21,643 bases of DNA from a virus: IMG/VR virus record IMGVR_UViG_3300032116_012273, positions 1-21,643 of that record; one strand, given 5' to 3'. A program made the translations under genes and the position numbers. Under the pieces are notes generated by a model. It searched no databases. It worked only from the letters and a program-made list of their open reading frames with translations, and had not been told where the DNA came from. The number at the start of each line of letters is the position of its first letter. Within the stretch, counting starts at the first letter, position 1. Shown piece after piece: positions 14,535 through 21,643 of this stretch.

Positions 14535-15188
14535 TTACATAGTCTCAAAGTATTCTCCTATCATAAATCTGGTTTTCATATTAATTGAACCTCCTTCATT
14601 AGGAATAAATTTGATAGGATCAACAAAACGAAAATCCACAGATACTCTAGTTGACATTGATTCATTTGGTTTATTACCGTGTCTTAAATTGGCACCACTA
14701 AAAACTAATATTTCACCATAATTTACTTTATATGGTTTATAGTCACCCTTATCTTCTTCAGACTCCATCCAAATAGTGTTATAATCATTGGTATCTACAA
14801 AGGGCATCCAAAAATTCACTTCAGAAGTTCCATGATTATAAGCCTTATCTTTGTGCCATTCACCTACTGCTAAATTTCCATTGGCCAATTGAACTCTAAA
14901 CGTTGGGATTACTTGATAAACAATTTTATCATAATCAAATCTCTCTTTTAATTCTTTAACTAATTCTAAATAAGTTGGTAGGAAATCATTTTTACATTTT
15001 TCGTAGTATTTTTTGTGCCAAATTGTGGATTGGTCTTTCTCTCTGATTAATAAATCATAATGCTCCAATAAATGTAAATTTTCTAATGAGGTTGTTTCCC
15101 CCTGAACTTCTAACATTTCTGAAACAATACGTCTAAATGGATACTTTTCAATATCATATGTAATTTTATAAGGAGTATTCAGGTACAT
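14535..15188 (-). CDS. 2-oxoglutarate/Fe(II) oxygenase-like protein (StrG/phytanoyl-dioxygenase-like)
   Basis: A 217-residue protein from ATG 15188; the in-frame TTG at 15197 is not needed. GEWHKDKAYNHG (109-120) gives His112 and Asp114. GANLRHGNKPNESMSTRVSV (165-184) gives distal His170 and Arg181, followed by DFRFV. The strand spacing resembles the phytanoyl-CoA dioxygenase-like group and StrG of streptomycin clusters, whose substrate is also undefined. Located directly upstream of the deoxysugar genes, it may hydroxylate a sugar or a small carrier. The start overlaps the DUF5672 gene by 23 nt, so the two are translated from overlapping frames. Confidence 0.72.
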   Translation of the reverse strand: MYLNTPYKITYDIEKYPFRRIVSEMLEVQGETTSLENLHLLEHYDLLIREKDQSTIWHKKYYEKCKNDFLPTYLELVKELKERFDYDKIVYQVIPTFRVQLANGNLAVGEWHKDKAYNHGTSEVNFWMPFVDTNDYNTIWMESEEDKGDYKPYKVNYGEILVFSGANLRHGNKPNESMSTRVSVDFRFVDPIKFIPNEGGSINMKTRFMIGEYFETM

Positions 15189-15927
15189 TTTTTTCAAATA
15201 TTTCTTTTAATAATTTAGTTTCAATTTTTATGGGATTGTGTATTCCCATGGGGTCAGGACAATACACATCCTCCATCGCAAATTTTTCTGCACTTTCTAA
15301 ATCGGCTAATCCATTCCCATTCAAATATTTTGAAAAATAAATGTCTTCCCACATTCCATAATCCGATTTATATTTTTCCGTAATTTCTATCATCTTATCT
15401 TTTGTTCTTAAAGATAAACCACCATTACCAATAATACAACCTTCTTTTGGTTTTTTCCATGGAGCACCTATATAATCCCATTTTAAAAAATCCTCAATTC
15501 CATTTTTTAATAACATAGAATCATTTTGAAAAATTAGTATTTTTTTTCCTTTAGACCTTTTCCAAAAATCGCTTGTTTTTAATATTTCGGTATGTGTTTG
15601 TCTATCTTTAAAATTTGAAATATTTAGATTTTCATAAACAATGTTATTGAAATCCTTTAATAAATCTTTTATAAAGAATTCATTCTCACTTCCGTGAAAT
15701 ATCTGTAATCCCCACTTAATACCCAATTTATTATTATTTAAAAAATACAAATGATTTTTTATGATTGGTCGTAGTTCGATTAAACTTCTTAAATCAAATA
15801 AAGATGCATAAAAATCCGATTCTTCATGTATTTCAGGAATATAATTTTCTAACTTATTTTCAAAAAATTTTAAATAATTTTGAAATAAAATTTGATTGTT
15901 TTTTTTATATTTAAATTCTTCGTTCAT
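15166..15927 (-). CDS. DUF5672 glycosyltransferase-like protein
   Basis: A 253-residue protein with the hallmark series of DUF5672: ILIFQNDSMLL with an N-D-S in the DxD position, KWDYIGAPW, GCIIGNGGLSLR, a later acidic MWEDIYFSKYL, and DPMGIHNP near the end. DUF5672 domains adopt a GT-A-like pattern and are often found in capsule, LPS and phage glycan clusters; sugar specificity is unknown. The first 70 residues are charged and not conserved-looking. Its ATG overlaps the upstream SGNH gene stop as ATATGA. Confidence 0.82.
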   Translation of the reverse strand: MNEEFKYKKNNQILFQNYLKFFENKLENYIPEIHEESDFYASLFDLRSLIELRPIIKNHLYFLNNNKLGIKWGLQIFHGSENEFFIKDLLKDFNNIVYENLNISNFKDRQTHTEILKTSDFWKRSKGKKILIFQNDSMLLKNGIEDFLKWDYIGAPWKKPKEGCIIGNGGLSLRTKDKMIEITEKYKSDYGMWEDIYFSKYLNGNGLADLESAEKFAMEDVYCPDPMGIHNPIKIETKLLKEIFEKNVPEYSL

Positions 15928-16541
15928 ATTTTATGTATGATATTTTCATATATGTAATTACCAATGAATTTATAACCCAATAGATTTGGGTGGTAATCTC
16001 CTTCCCAAAAATTTTTCTCGTCGTTCCAAACCATTCTACTGTTATATTCCCATACGGAAATATCGTTTTTTATTTCATAATCTTTTAAATAATCTGAAAT
16101 TGATTTATTTGGTTCAATAAAATAATCAGGTAAATTTCCTGTATCAAAGTTTTCGTGTTTGAACGTGGGATAAAAAGAATTAAAATAAAAATGTTTTCTA
16201 TTCTTTAATAGATTTTCCATTCTATTATATACTTTAATAACATCATGTTCATCATGATATCTATATGGATATGACAACATAACAATTATAATATCATTTT
16301 CTTCTAAAAAACCATTATCGATTGAATCGATGACACTTCTGAGTATATATTCGTTCCCATATCCACACACACCCATATTCACATATGCACAATTAAGTTT
16401 TTCTCCTAACCATCTCGGCCAAGAATTTTGATTTCTTAAATTTTCAATAAATTTAGGTGGGAATGCATCTTCTTTATATTTTAAATCAGATTCAACTCCG
16501 TGTCCTGCTGTCCAACTGTCCCCAAAACATATCAATCTCAT
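15924..16541 (-). CDS. SGNH/GDSL-type hydrolase-like protein
   Basis: A 205-residue protein. LICFGDSWTAGHG (3-15) is block I with Ser9 as nucleophile. NMGVCGYGNEY (55-65) supplies the Gly/Asn oxyanion residues. WEGDYHPNLLGY (179-190) supplies Asp182 and His184, spaced D-x-H rather than the usual D-x-x-H. Family members are esterases, often removing acetyl groups from glycans, and some SGNH proteins act as O-acetyltransferases. No signal peptide is visible, so it probably acts in the cytoplasm. It is the last of three tandem SGNH-like genes. Confidence 0.8.
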   Translation of the reverse strand: MRLICFGDSWTAGHGVESDLKYKEDAFPPKFIENLRNQNSWPRWLGEKLNCAYVNMGVCGYGNEYILRSVIDSIDNGFLEENDIIIVMLSYPYRYHDEHDVIKVYNRMENLLKNRKHFYFNSFYPTFKHENFDTGNLPDYFIEPNKSISDYLKDYEIKNDISVWEYNSRMVWNDEKNFWEGDYHPNLLGYKFIGNYIYENIIHKI

Positions 16542-17278
16542 AACTTATTTTTAATAAAATCCTCTATCCGATTTTCTAAAAATCCTTTAAATATTATTTC
16601 TTGTGAATCACCACCATAATGGTAGTTATCAACGGAGAGTTTAGGTACTTTATTTTTTTTAGTGAAATCCTCAACATACCCATCAATAATGTTCATATTT
16701 TTTATAATATCGGCATATCCAGACTTCTCGGCCAATTCCTTTATATCCACAAACCAACTAAAAAATAATATTTTTTTATTATAAAATTCAGATAAAGTCT
16801 GTAAAGTCATCAAAGTATGAAAAACTTTTAAATTTAAATTATATTCGGAAGTTAATATGTGATTTACAAAAAAATCGTTTATTTGTATTGGATTTACATT
16901 TTTTAATACTCTGTCTATTTGTGTTGCACTGTCTCTAACAGTAAATGTATAATAACTGGCATTTTTAAAAAACCTTTCTGAACACAATTGGTCTAAATTT
17001 ACATTAGATATACCGAATCTATTTTTATATTCATCAATAATATTATTACCATCAATACCTAATACTAATCTAGATGGGTCAGTCAATTGAAATATGTGGA
17101 AATCTAAATCTTTATGGTTTTCAAAAATATATTTTATTTTTTCTATGTGTATTTCATTGCCAACTCCCGACGCAAATGTCTCAATAATTTTTGGGTTATA
17201 TTTTTCACTTAAAAAGTTAACCCATGATTTACCATAACTTGGTGTGGAGTGTGAACATCCACTAACACCTATTTTCAT
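16538..17278 (-). CDS. SGNH-like hydrolase domain protein
   Basis: A 246-residue protein that starts MKIGVSGCSHSTPSYG; the block-I motif GCSHS has the candidate nucleophile Ser9. ASGVGNEIH (36-44) carries oxyanion Gly/Asn. LSVDNYHYGGDSQ (214-226) has Asp217 and His220 with canonical D-x-x-H spacing. LDFHIFQLTDPSRLV (58-72) matches the central strand region. The arrangement is that of the SGNH fold despite low overall similarity to its neighbours. Substrate unknown; a glycan ester is likely from context. It overlaps the downstream SGNH gene by 4 nt and the upstream one by 1 nt. Confidence 0.68.
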   Translation of the reverse strand: MKIGVSGCSHSTPSYGKSWVNFLSEKYNPKIIETFASGVGNEIHIEKIKYIFENHKDLDFHIFQLTDPSRLVLGIDGNNIIDEYKNRFGISNVNLDQLCSERFFKNASYYTFTVRDSATQIDRVLKNVNPIQINDFFVNHILTSEYNLNLKVFHTLMTLQTLSEFYNKKILFFSWFVDIKELAEKSGYADIIKNMNIIDGYVEDFTKKNKVPKLSVDNYHYGGDSQEIIFKGFLENRIEDFIKNKL

Positions 17279-18012
17279 TATATGTAATTAATTATATGTT
17301 TATAGAAATATTCAGACTGTGCTATGTGTCCATATTCACCAAAATGACAATCATTAACTTCTCCACTTGTTTCATGTATTATTTTTGACACCTCTTTACC
17401 GTTAACTCTATTAGTATTTGAAATGTATGTCATTAAATCGTGATTAAATGCGTGGTTGGGGTCTGTCACTACTATGAATCTTTTAAAATCAATAAAATCT
17501 GTTTTTTTATTAAAAATATCAAAGTCACTTGTCCAATGAAAAACATTACCATTTATTTTTTCAAAATATAAATTAATAAATTTAATCCAATTTTCCACTT
17601 CTTTTATCCAAAGTTTGTCTGTTCTATTATGTAATATTTCTTTTATTGTTTTTTCAGATAAATTAGTACCAGGATAATTATACATTGATGGTAATATTTG
17701 TTGGAAGTTTTCTTCGACCATATTTACCGCCACGAATCTAGCACAATGAGTCCAACCAAATATCACAATATCATCTTCTTTTATTTGATTACACACATCA
17801 AAGAATCTATTTAATATCCCGTAATTTGATTCTCCTCCCCATGCCATATTTTTTAAATCACAATTAAGTTTTTCACTTAATAATGTTGGCCAAACTTTTG
17901 GAAGATACCCTTTCCATTTTTTATAATCATCATATAATGACTTGTTATTTGGTAAGTCGATAGGATAATATTCCGCAGTAAAACTGCAACCAAATGTCCA
18001 TAAATTTCTCAT
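17278..18012 (-). CDS. SGNH-like hydrolase domain protein
   Basis: A 244-residue protein. RNLWTFGCSFTAEYY (2-16) provides block I with Ser10. NMAWGGESNYGI (56-67) is the oxyanion region. DIVIFGWTHCARFVA (80-94) follows as the central strand. EVNDCHFGEYGH near the C-terminus provides Asp221 and His223 (D-x-H). This FGCSFT...DxHfgeyGH version is frequent among uncharacterised aquatic-phage proteins as far as I recall. It is the first of the three SGNH-like genes transcribed. Its ATG overlaps the stop of the preceding glycosyltransferase-like gene as ATATGA. Confidence 0.7.
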   Translation of the reverse strand: MRNLWTFGCSFTAEYYPIDLPNNKSLYDDYKKWKGYLPKVWPTLLSEKLNCDLKNMAWGGESNYGILNRFFDVCNQIKEDDIVIFGWTHCARFVAVNMVEENFQQILPSMYNYPGTNLSEKTIKEILHNRTDKLWIKEVENWIKFINLYFEKINGNVFHWTSDFDIFNKKTDFIDFKRFIVVTDPNHAFNHDLMTYISNTNRVNGKEVSKIIHETSGEVNDCHFGEYGHIAQSEYFYKHIINYI

Positions 18013-19292
18013 ATTAAGTTTTTAAAAAATAAATAATCCGATTCATCATCCAAATTTTTTAAGACTTTTAACCTATTATTTTCAAATCTATTTTTATTAT
18101 TTTTATAAAATTCAATAAATTCTTTCTTGTTTTCATTAATTCTAATAACTTCATTTATAAATTTTTTAAAACGAATTTTTTGGTTTGGTTCGTCATCGTA
18201 ATCATGATTAATAATATCATCAAAAAAATCTAAATCATATTTTTTTTTCATCATTTTAATATGATTATGTGTTGCTAATATCAATGGAAATTGATAATGG
18301 AAAAATGGTTTAAATGATTTTTCGGTTATATGGATTGTATTTGTATCATCCAAAAAATTTGATTCTGTTGTTAAATTTACATATGAATTTTCATAATTAT
18401 ATTTAAATTCCGGTACTCTCATCCAATGAGGCAACCCATCAGTATTTAATTTATTTTTTTCTGAAAACCATTTTTTATCAACTTCATAGTCACTCACTTT
18501 AAACGGTAAATTTCTTAAATATTCTATTTGCATTTCATATTTTTCAATGTCATTCGTATCTACTATTGATTTAATAAAACTAACATCTAAATTAATTTCA
18601 TAATCAGGAACTAATGACCAATTTGTATCCTCTAATATATTATGATACATTAAAAATATTAATAGTGAATAACGATGTGGTTTTGGTGATTTATTAAATG
18701 TCATGAAAAACTTACCTGTTTTATTTTCAATAAAATCAGATTTTTCAATATTATTCAAGACAATTGTTGATGAATTTGGAAGAAAGGATAATGTATGTAC
18801 ATTTATATTTGTGATATATTTTATCTTGTATTCTTCTAATCTTGAATTATTATTTATTACATATATTTTATTCTCTTCAATATTTAATTCTTTCAATTTT
18901 TTTATTAATAGTCTAAATGAGTTTTCATTTTCTGCTTCATGTTCACTTCTAAACACAATAAAAAAATTATCACATTCTTTAATACATTTCAAAACAATAT
19001 CACTAAATGGCATATTGTCCATAAATAGATGATATACATCACAGGCGGCATTTCCAATAATGTAATAAAATTTTTCGTTTGGGTTATTGTAAACATCTTC
19101 AATTTTACATCTATTTAAAATAAATTTATCTAATCTTTTTGTCTCATTTAGATAATGTTGTGGTAGACCTTCCGACATCCAAAATCTCCAATTTTTATTA
19201 TAAAAAATTGATGCATTTGGATATGGGTTACCTGATTCATCCCATTCATCATAAACTAAATTGAGGATATTTTTATTTTCTCGTATTTCCAT
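18009..19292 (-). CDS. Putative glycosyltransferase (SEK/TEKxxKP family)
   Basis: A 427-residue protein without a signal peptide. FFMTFNKSPKPHRYSLLIF (about 195-213) and YVNLTTESNFLDDTNTIHIT running into EKSFKPFFHYQFPLILA (about 309-345) form a two-part pattern resembling the C-terminal nucleotide-sugar site of GT10/exostosin-like GT-B enzymes (T-E-S ... T-E-K-x-x-K-P ... P-L). The gene product at 20433-21638 shows the same pattern, so they are paralogs or family members. Acceptor and donor are unknown. It overlaps the upstream dehydrogenase gene by 20 nt and the downstream SGNH gene by 4 nt. Confidence 0.6.
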   Translation of the reverse strand: MEIRENKNILNLVYDEWDESGNPYPNASIFYNKNWRFWMSEGLPQHYLNETKRLDKFILNRCKIEDVYNNPNEKFYYIIGNAACDVYHLFMDNMPFSDIVLKCIKECDNFFIVFRSEHEAENENSFRLLIKKLKELNIEENKIYVINNNSRLEEYKIKYITNINVHTLSFLPNSSTIVLNNIEKSDFIENKTGKFFMTFNKSPKPHRYSLLIFLMYHNILEDTNWSLVPDYEINLDVSFIKSIVDTNDIEKYEMQIEYLRNLPFKVSDYEVDKKWFSEKNKLNTDGLPHWMRVPEFKYNYENSYVNLTTESNFLDDTNTIHITEKSFKPFFHYQFPLILATHNHIKMMKKKYDLDFFDDIINHDYDDEPNQKIRFKKFINEVIRINENKKEFIEFYKNNKNRFENNRLKVLKNLDDESDYLFFKNLI

Positions 19293-20436
19293 ATTTTATT
19301 ACTATTATGTTATTATTTTTTCTTTCAAATTCCCTCCACATGTCCACAACCACACTACCATCCACAAATTGAAATCCATTAAATTCATTTCTATGTGAAA
19401 TTAAATAAATCGCTTTACCTATGTTCTGATCAAATATAAAATTTTTACCTTTTTTATTTAAAAAATGTCCAGTTAAATATGATGTTGATCCATCAACAAT
19501 GTCTACATTTGGTTTATACGACTTACCAAGAATTACTATTGGTAAATTATATTCATTTTGTAATTGAACTAACCTATCCGCCAAATTTTCGGCTTGTTTT
19601 TCTCTTGCTGTCATAATTGAATCAAATAAATCATATCCCAACCCCAAATTTTTAGCCATATATCTTAAAGCGATATTATCTCTCGGGTGACATGAACCGC
19701 CGTCACCCATACCTGATTTCATATACCTGGCACTAACAATCCTTTTTGTACTTCTTTCGAGTGCACCTGTAACCACATCGACATTTATATTACCCAATTT
19801 TTCGGCAACGTCTTGTATCATATTTACTAACGCCACTTTTGTTGATATGAACGTATTATAAAAAATCTTTATTGATTCCGCCTCGTCCCATGTTCCTATT
19901 TCATATCTGGTATTAACATCTGTTATTGTTACATAAAAATCTTTTAATATTTTTGCATCGGTAGTATGTGAACCATCCTCAGTACCAATAATAACCATTT
20001 CGGGAAATACCATATCATATTTTACCGAACCCATAGCAATTAGATATGGGTTATATATAAACCTATAATTTTTAATTAATGGTTCAAATTCTCTTCGGAT
20101 TGTACCGGGTAATACTGTCGAAATTAAAATGACTAACTGATTTTTATTAATAAAATTATTGAGATTGGTTAATACACCTTTCACAATAGAATAGTCAAAA
20201 TCTTTTGGTTCTAAATGTGATGTAGGTTCTTTTCCATCATAAAGTGGGTCATGTGGGGTCGGTACTGCAACAAAAATCAAATCTTTATCTCTACACACAT
20301 CTTCTAATGTGTTAACAACTGAAAAATATTTAGTTTGTACGTCAACAATATCATAACCCTCAACATAATATTTTTCTGACATTACCTCGGCAGCCTCTTT
20401 ACCTAATTTACCTAAACCAATAAACCCTATCTTCAT
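19273..20436 (-). CDS. UDP-glucose/GDP-mannose 6-dehydrogenase family protein
   Basis: A 387-residue protein. GFIGLGKLG (4-12) is the NAD-binding loop. VAVPTPHDP (57-65), STVLPGT (106-112), EAESIKIFYNTFISTKVALVN (185-205) and GMGDGGSCHPRDN (242-254) follow. Cys249 is the predicted thioester nucleophile. The usual GGxCxPKD has Arg in place of Lys. GKSYKPNVDIVDGS (304-317) is the C-terminal active-site loop. It would oxidise C6 of a nucleotide hexose to a uronic acid in two steps with NAD. Whether UDP-glucose, a HexNAc or GDP-mannose is the substrate cannot be told from sequence. It sits between two related putative glycosyltransferases, consistent with a uronate-containing glycan. Confidence 0.85.
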   Translation of the reverse strand: MKIGFIGLGKLGKEAAEVMSEKYYVEGYDIVDVQTKYFSVVNTLEDVCRDKDLIFVAVPTPHDPLYDGKEPTSHLEPKDFDYSIVKGVLTNLNNFINKNQLVILISTVLPGTIRREFEPLIKNYRFIYNPYLIAMGSVKYDMVFPEMVIIGTEDGSHTTDAKILKDFYVTITDVNTRYEIGTWDEAESIKIFYNTFISTKVALVNMIQDVAEKLGNINVDVVTGALERSTKRIVSARYMKSGMGDGGSCHPRDNIALRYMAKNLGLGYDLFDSIMTAREKQAENLADRLVQLQNEYNLPIVILGKSYKPNVDIVDGSTSYLTGHFLNKKGKNFIFDQNIGKAIYLISHRNEFNGFQFVDGSVVVDMWREFERKNNNIIVIKYGNTRK

Positions 20437-21638
20437 ATTAATTTTCTTTTAATGTCTTTGTCAGATATGTCATTCCATATTTCTAATAATACATCTCTTA
20501 TAGTTAATGAGTTATCGTGTGAATTATATTTAGTGATGTAATATTTTTTATAATGATTATAATTATATTCAATAACTTCTTTCATTTCTTCCCTAATTAT
20601 TTTTAATTCATTCAATGATTTTTTATTGAATTTGTCTATTTCAGATACAATCATTTTACATCTAATATTTTCATCTTTCTCATCATCATACGACTCATCA
20701 ATCCATTTACCATATGTTTTAAATCCTAAAGATTTTAAATACTCTAAAGATTTGTAATTACCATATAAGATAAATGGATGTCCAACCATTATTGGTTTCC
20801 ATATTTTTTCTGAAAAAAACAACGTACCATCTTCAACCATAGTTTCTGTAACAACTGAGATAAAAGTTTTTTGATAATCTTCTATTGTTAAATTGCAGGC
20901 CAAATTATACCTAAGTTCGGGTAATGTGTCCAGCATAATTGGTGTATTGAGATTGAAATAGTTTTTTGTCTCATCATCTATGGTGAATGGGAAGTATGTT
21001 ATTTTATTTAAACTAATTCTACCTTTGTCTAATAGATTTTTTTCATGTATGTCAACCACAAAACGAATTCTATGATTTCTTATTTGCCTATTGTATGATA
21101 AAAATAGAAATTTTTCATCTGACGGTATAAAATCAACAATTGGTCCATTATACTTATTCCATGGTTCGAAATAATGAATTCCTCTAGCTTGATATCCATA
21201 ATCATGATTTTTAACAATCTGATCCGATAATAAATTACCACAAACATAATAAATTGAATCTTTGGGGAAGTTCATTTCATTTCTCCATTTTTCAATCATT
21301 TCAAAATCATCATTTCCTTTTGTACCAGAATAACCTTCATAAATAAAAAACATTAAAATTTTTGATTTTCCAATTCTAATATCGTTTACATATTTATCAG
21401 AAATACATTTAAACCCTATATCTTTGTTTTTAATGAAGAATTCCCTAGCATACACATTTATAATGTATATATGTGGTGAGTCCCCGATTTTATCCATTGG
21501 GGTGTATTCTATTAACTCAGAATGCTGTGGCGTTATTTGATGTTTTATATGTCCATTTTTGAACATTTCACCCTTTTCACTGAACACATTCCACTCTCCC
21601 CACATCAATGGAATAGTCAATTTCTTAAGTTCCTTCAA
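20433..21638 (-). CDS. Putative glycosyltransferase (SEK/TEKxxKP family), 5' end uncertain
   Basis: A 401-codon frame from TTG at 21638; the frame is still open to the right edge, so the true start may lie outside the window or at the internal ATG encoding MWGEWN (Met12). FLFLSYNRQIRNHR (about 178-191) and ISVVTETMVEDGTLFFSEK (about 265-283), followed by IWKPIMVGHPFIL, match the pattern seen in the 18009-19292 product. KSLEYLKSLGFKTY and KWIDESYD follow, a tail common in putative glycosyltransferases of phage and bacterial polysaccharide clusters. Donor and acceptor unknown. The stop overlaps the dehydrogenase start as ATATGA. Confidence 0.62.
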   Translation of the reverse strand: MKELKKLTIPLMWGEWNVFSEKGEMFKNGHIKHQITPQHSELIEYTPMDKIGDSPHIYIINVYAREFFIKNKDIGFKCISDKYVNDIRIGKSKILMFFIYEGYSGTKGNDDFEMIEKWRNEMNFPKDSIYYVCGNLLSDQIVKNHDYGYQARGIHYFEPWNKYNGPIVDFIPSDEKFLFLSYNRQIRNHRIRFVVDIHEKNLLDKGRISLNKITYFPFTIDDETKNYFNLNTPIMLDTLPELRYNLACNLTIEDYQKTFISVVTETMVEDGTLFFSEKIWKPIMVGHPFILYGNYKSLEYLKSLGFKTYGKWIDESYDDEKDENIRCKMIVSEIDKFNKKSLNELKIIREEMKEVIEYNYNHYKKYYITKYNSHDNSLTIRDVLLEIWNDISDKDIKRKLI

Positions 21639-21643
21639 ATACC

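Noticed and set aside
14489-14535. Promoter in the 46-nt gap before the ColD-type gene (TTGACT and TATATT)
   Set aside because: The hexamers are 22 nt apart, too far for sigma70; weaker than the three elements reported.
14488-14548. TTG start at 14548 for the ColD-type gene
   Set aside because: The extra 20 residues overlap the upstream gene and are not like family N-termini; ATG 14488 gives the expected ColD length.

Overview
The window is a strongly AT-rich stretch in which every convincing gene lies on the minus strand. The genes are packed end to end, most overlapping by 1-32 nt, and there is no gene-free stretch longer than about 50 nt. I see no tRNA, rRNA, CRISPR array or insertion sequence. 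TAA and TGA both act as stops, so the code is standard. Start codons almost never have a purine-rich Shine-Dalgarno stretch. The style and content suggest a large tailed-phage genome, probably from a marine or other aquatic sample: tiny ORFs, a Hint-domain protein, a zinc-ribbon miniprotein, DUF2061, an APS kinase, several 2-oxoglutarate/Fe(II) oxygenases and a glycan island. A bacterial surface-polysaccharide island remains possible because no capsid, tail, terminase or replication gene falls inside the window.

Layout in transcription order (right to left). At the right edge, 18009-21638 holds two related putative glycosyltransferases flanking a UDP-glucose/GDP-mannose dehydrogenase-family enzyme. 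Next, 15924-18012 holds three consecutive SGNH-hydrolase-like proteins. Then come a DUF5672 glycosyltransferase-like protein (15166-15927) and a 2OG/Fe(II) oxygenase resembling StrG (14535-15188). The block 10388-14488 is a nucleotide-sugar module: a ColD/E1-type PLP enzyme with His in place of the usual PLP lysine, two extended SDR epimerase/reductases, and a GDP-mannose 4,6-dehydratase-like SDR. It is followed by a NodU/TobZ-type carbamoyltransferase (8709-10391) and a 38-residue basic peptide gene.

From 8559 down to 6403 there is an APS kinase (cysC), a 2OG oxygenase, a HxGH nucleotidyltransferase, a PKHD-type 2OG oxygenase and a DUF2061 membrane protein. Then comes a 591-residue Hint protein with a Cys/Pro-rich tail (4611-6386), a 49-residue ORF, a zinc-ribbon protein, two sulfotransferase-like proteins and a GNAT-like protein. 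The left edge is one open frame of at least 771 codons (2315 to beyond 1), fusing a GT4-type glycosyltransferase, a second DGD-containing glycosyltransferase-like domain and the start of an FkbM methyltransferase.

Taken together the genes can plausibly make an unusual deoxysugar (GDP-colitose-like), transfer sugars, and decorate the glycan by carbamoylation, sulfation, O-methylation, acetylation/deacetylation and hydroxylation. Two near-identical promoter-like elements and a third similar one sit so close to their ATGs that the transcripts would be leaderless or nearly so.
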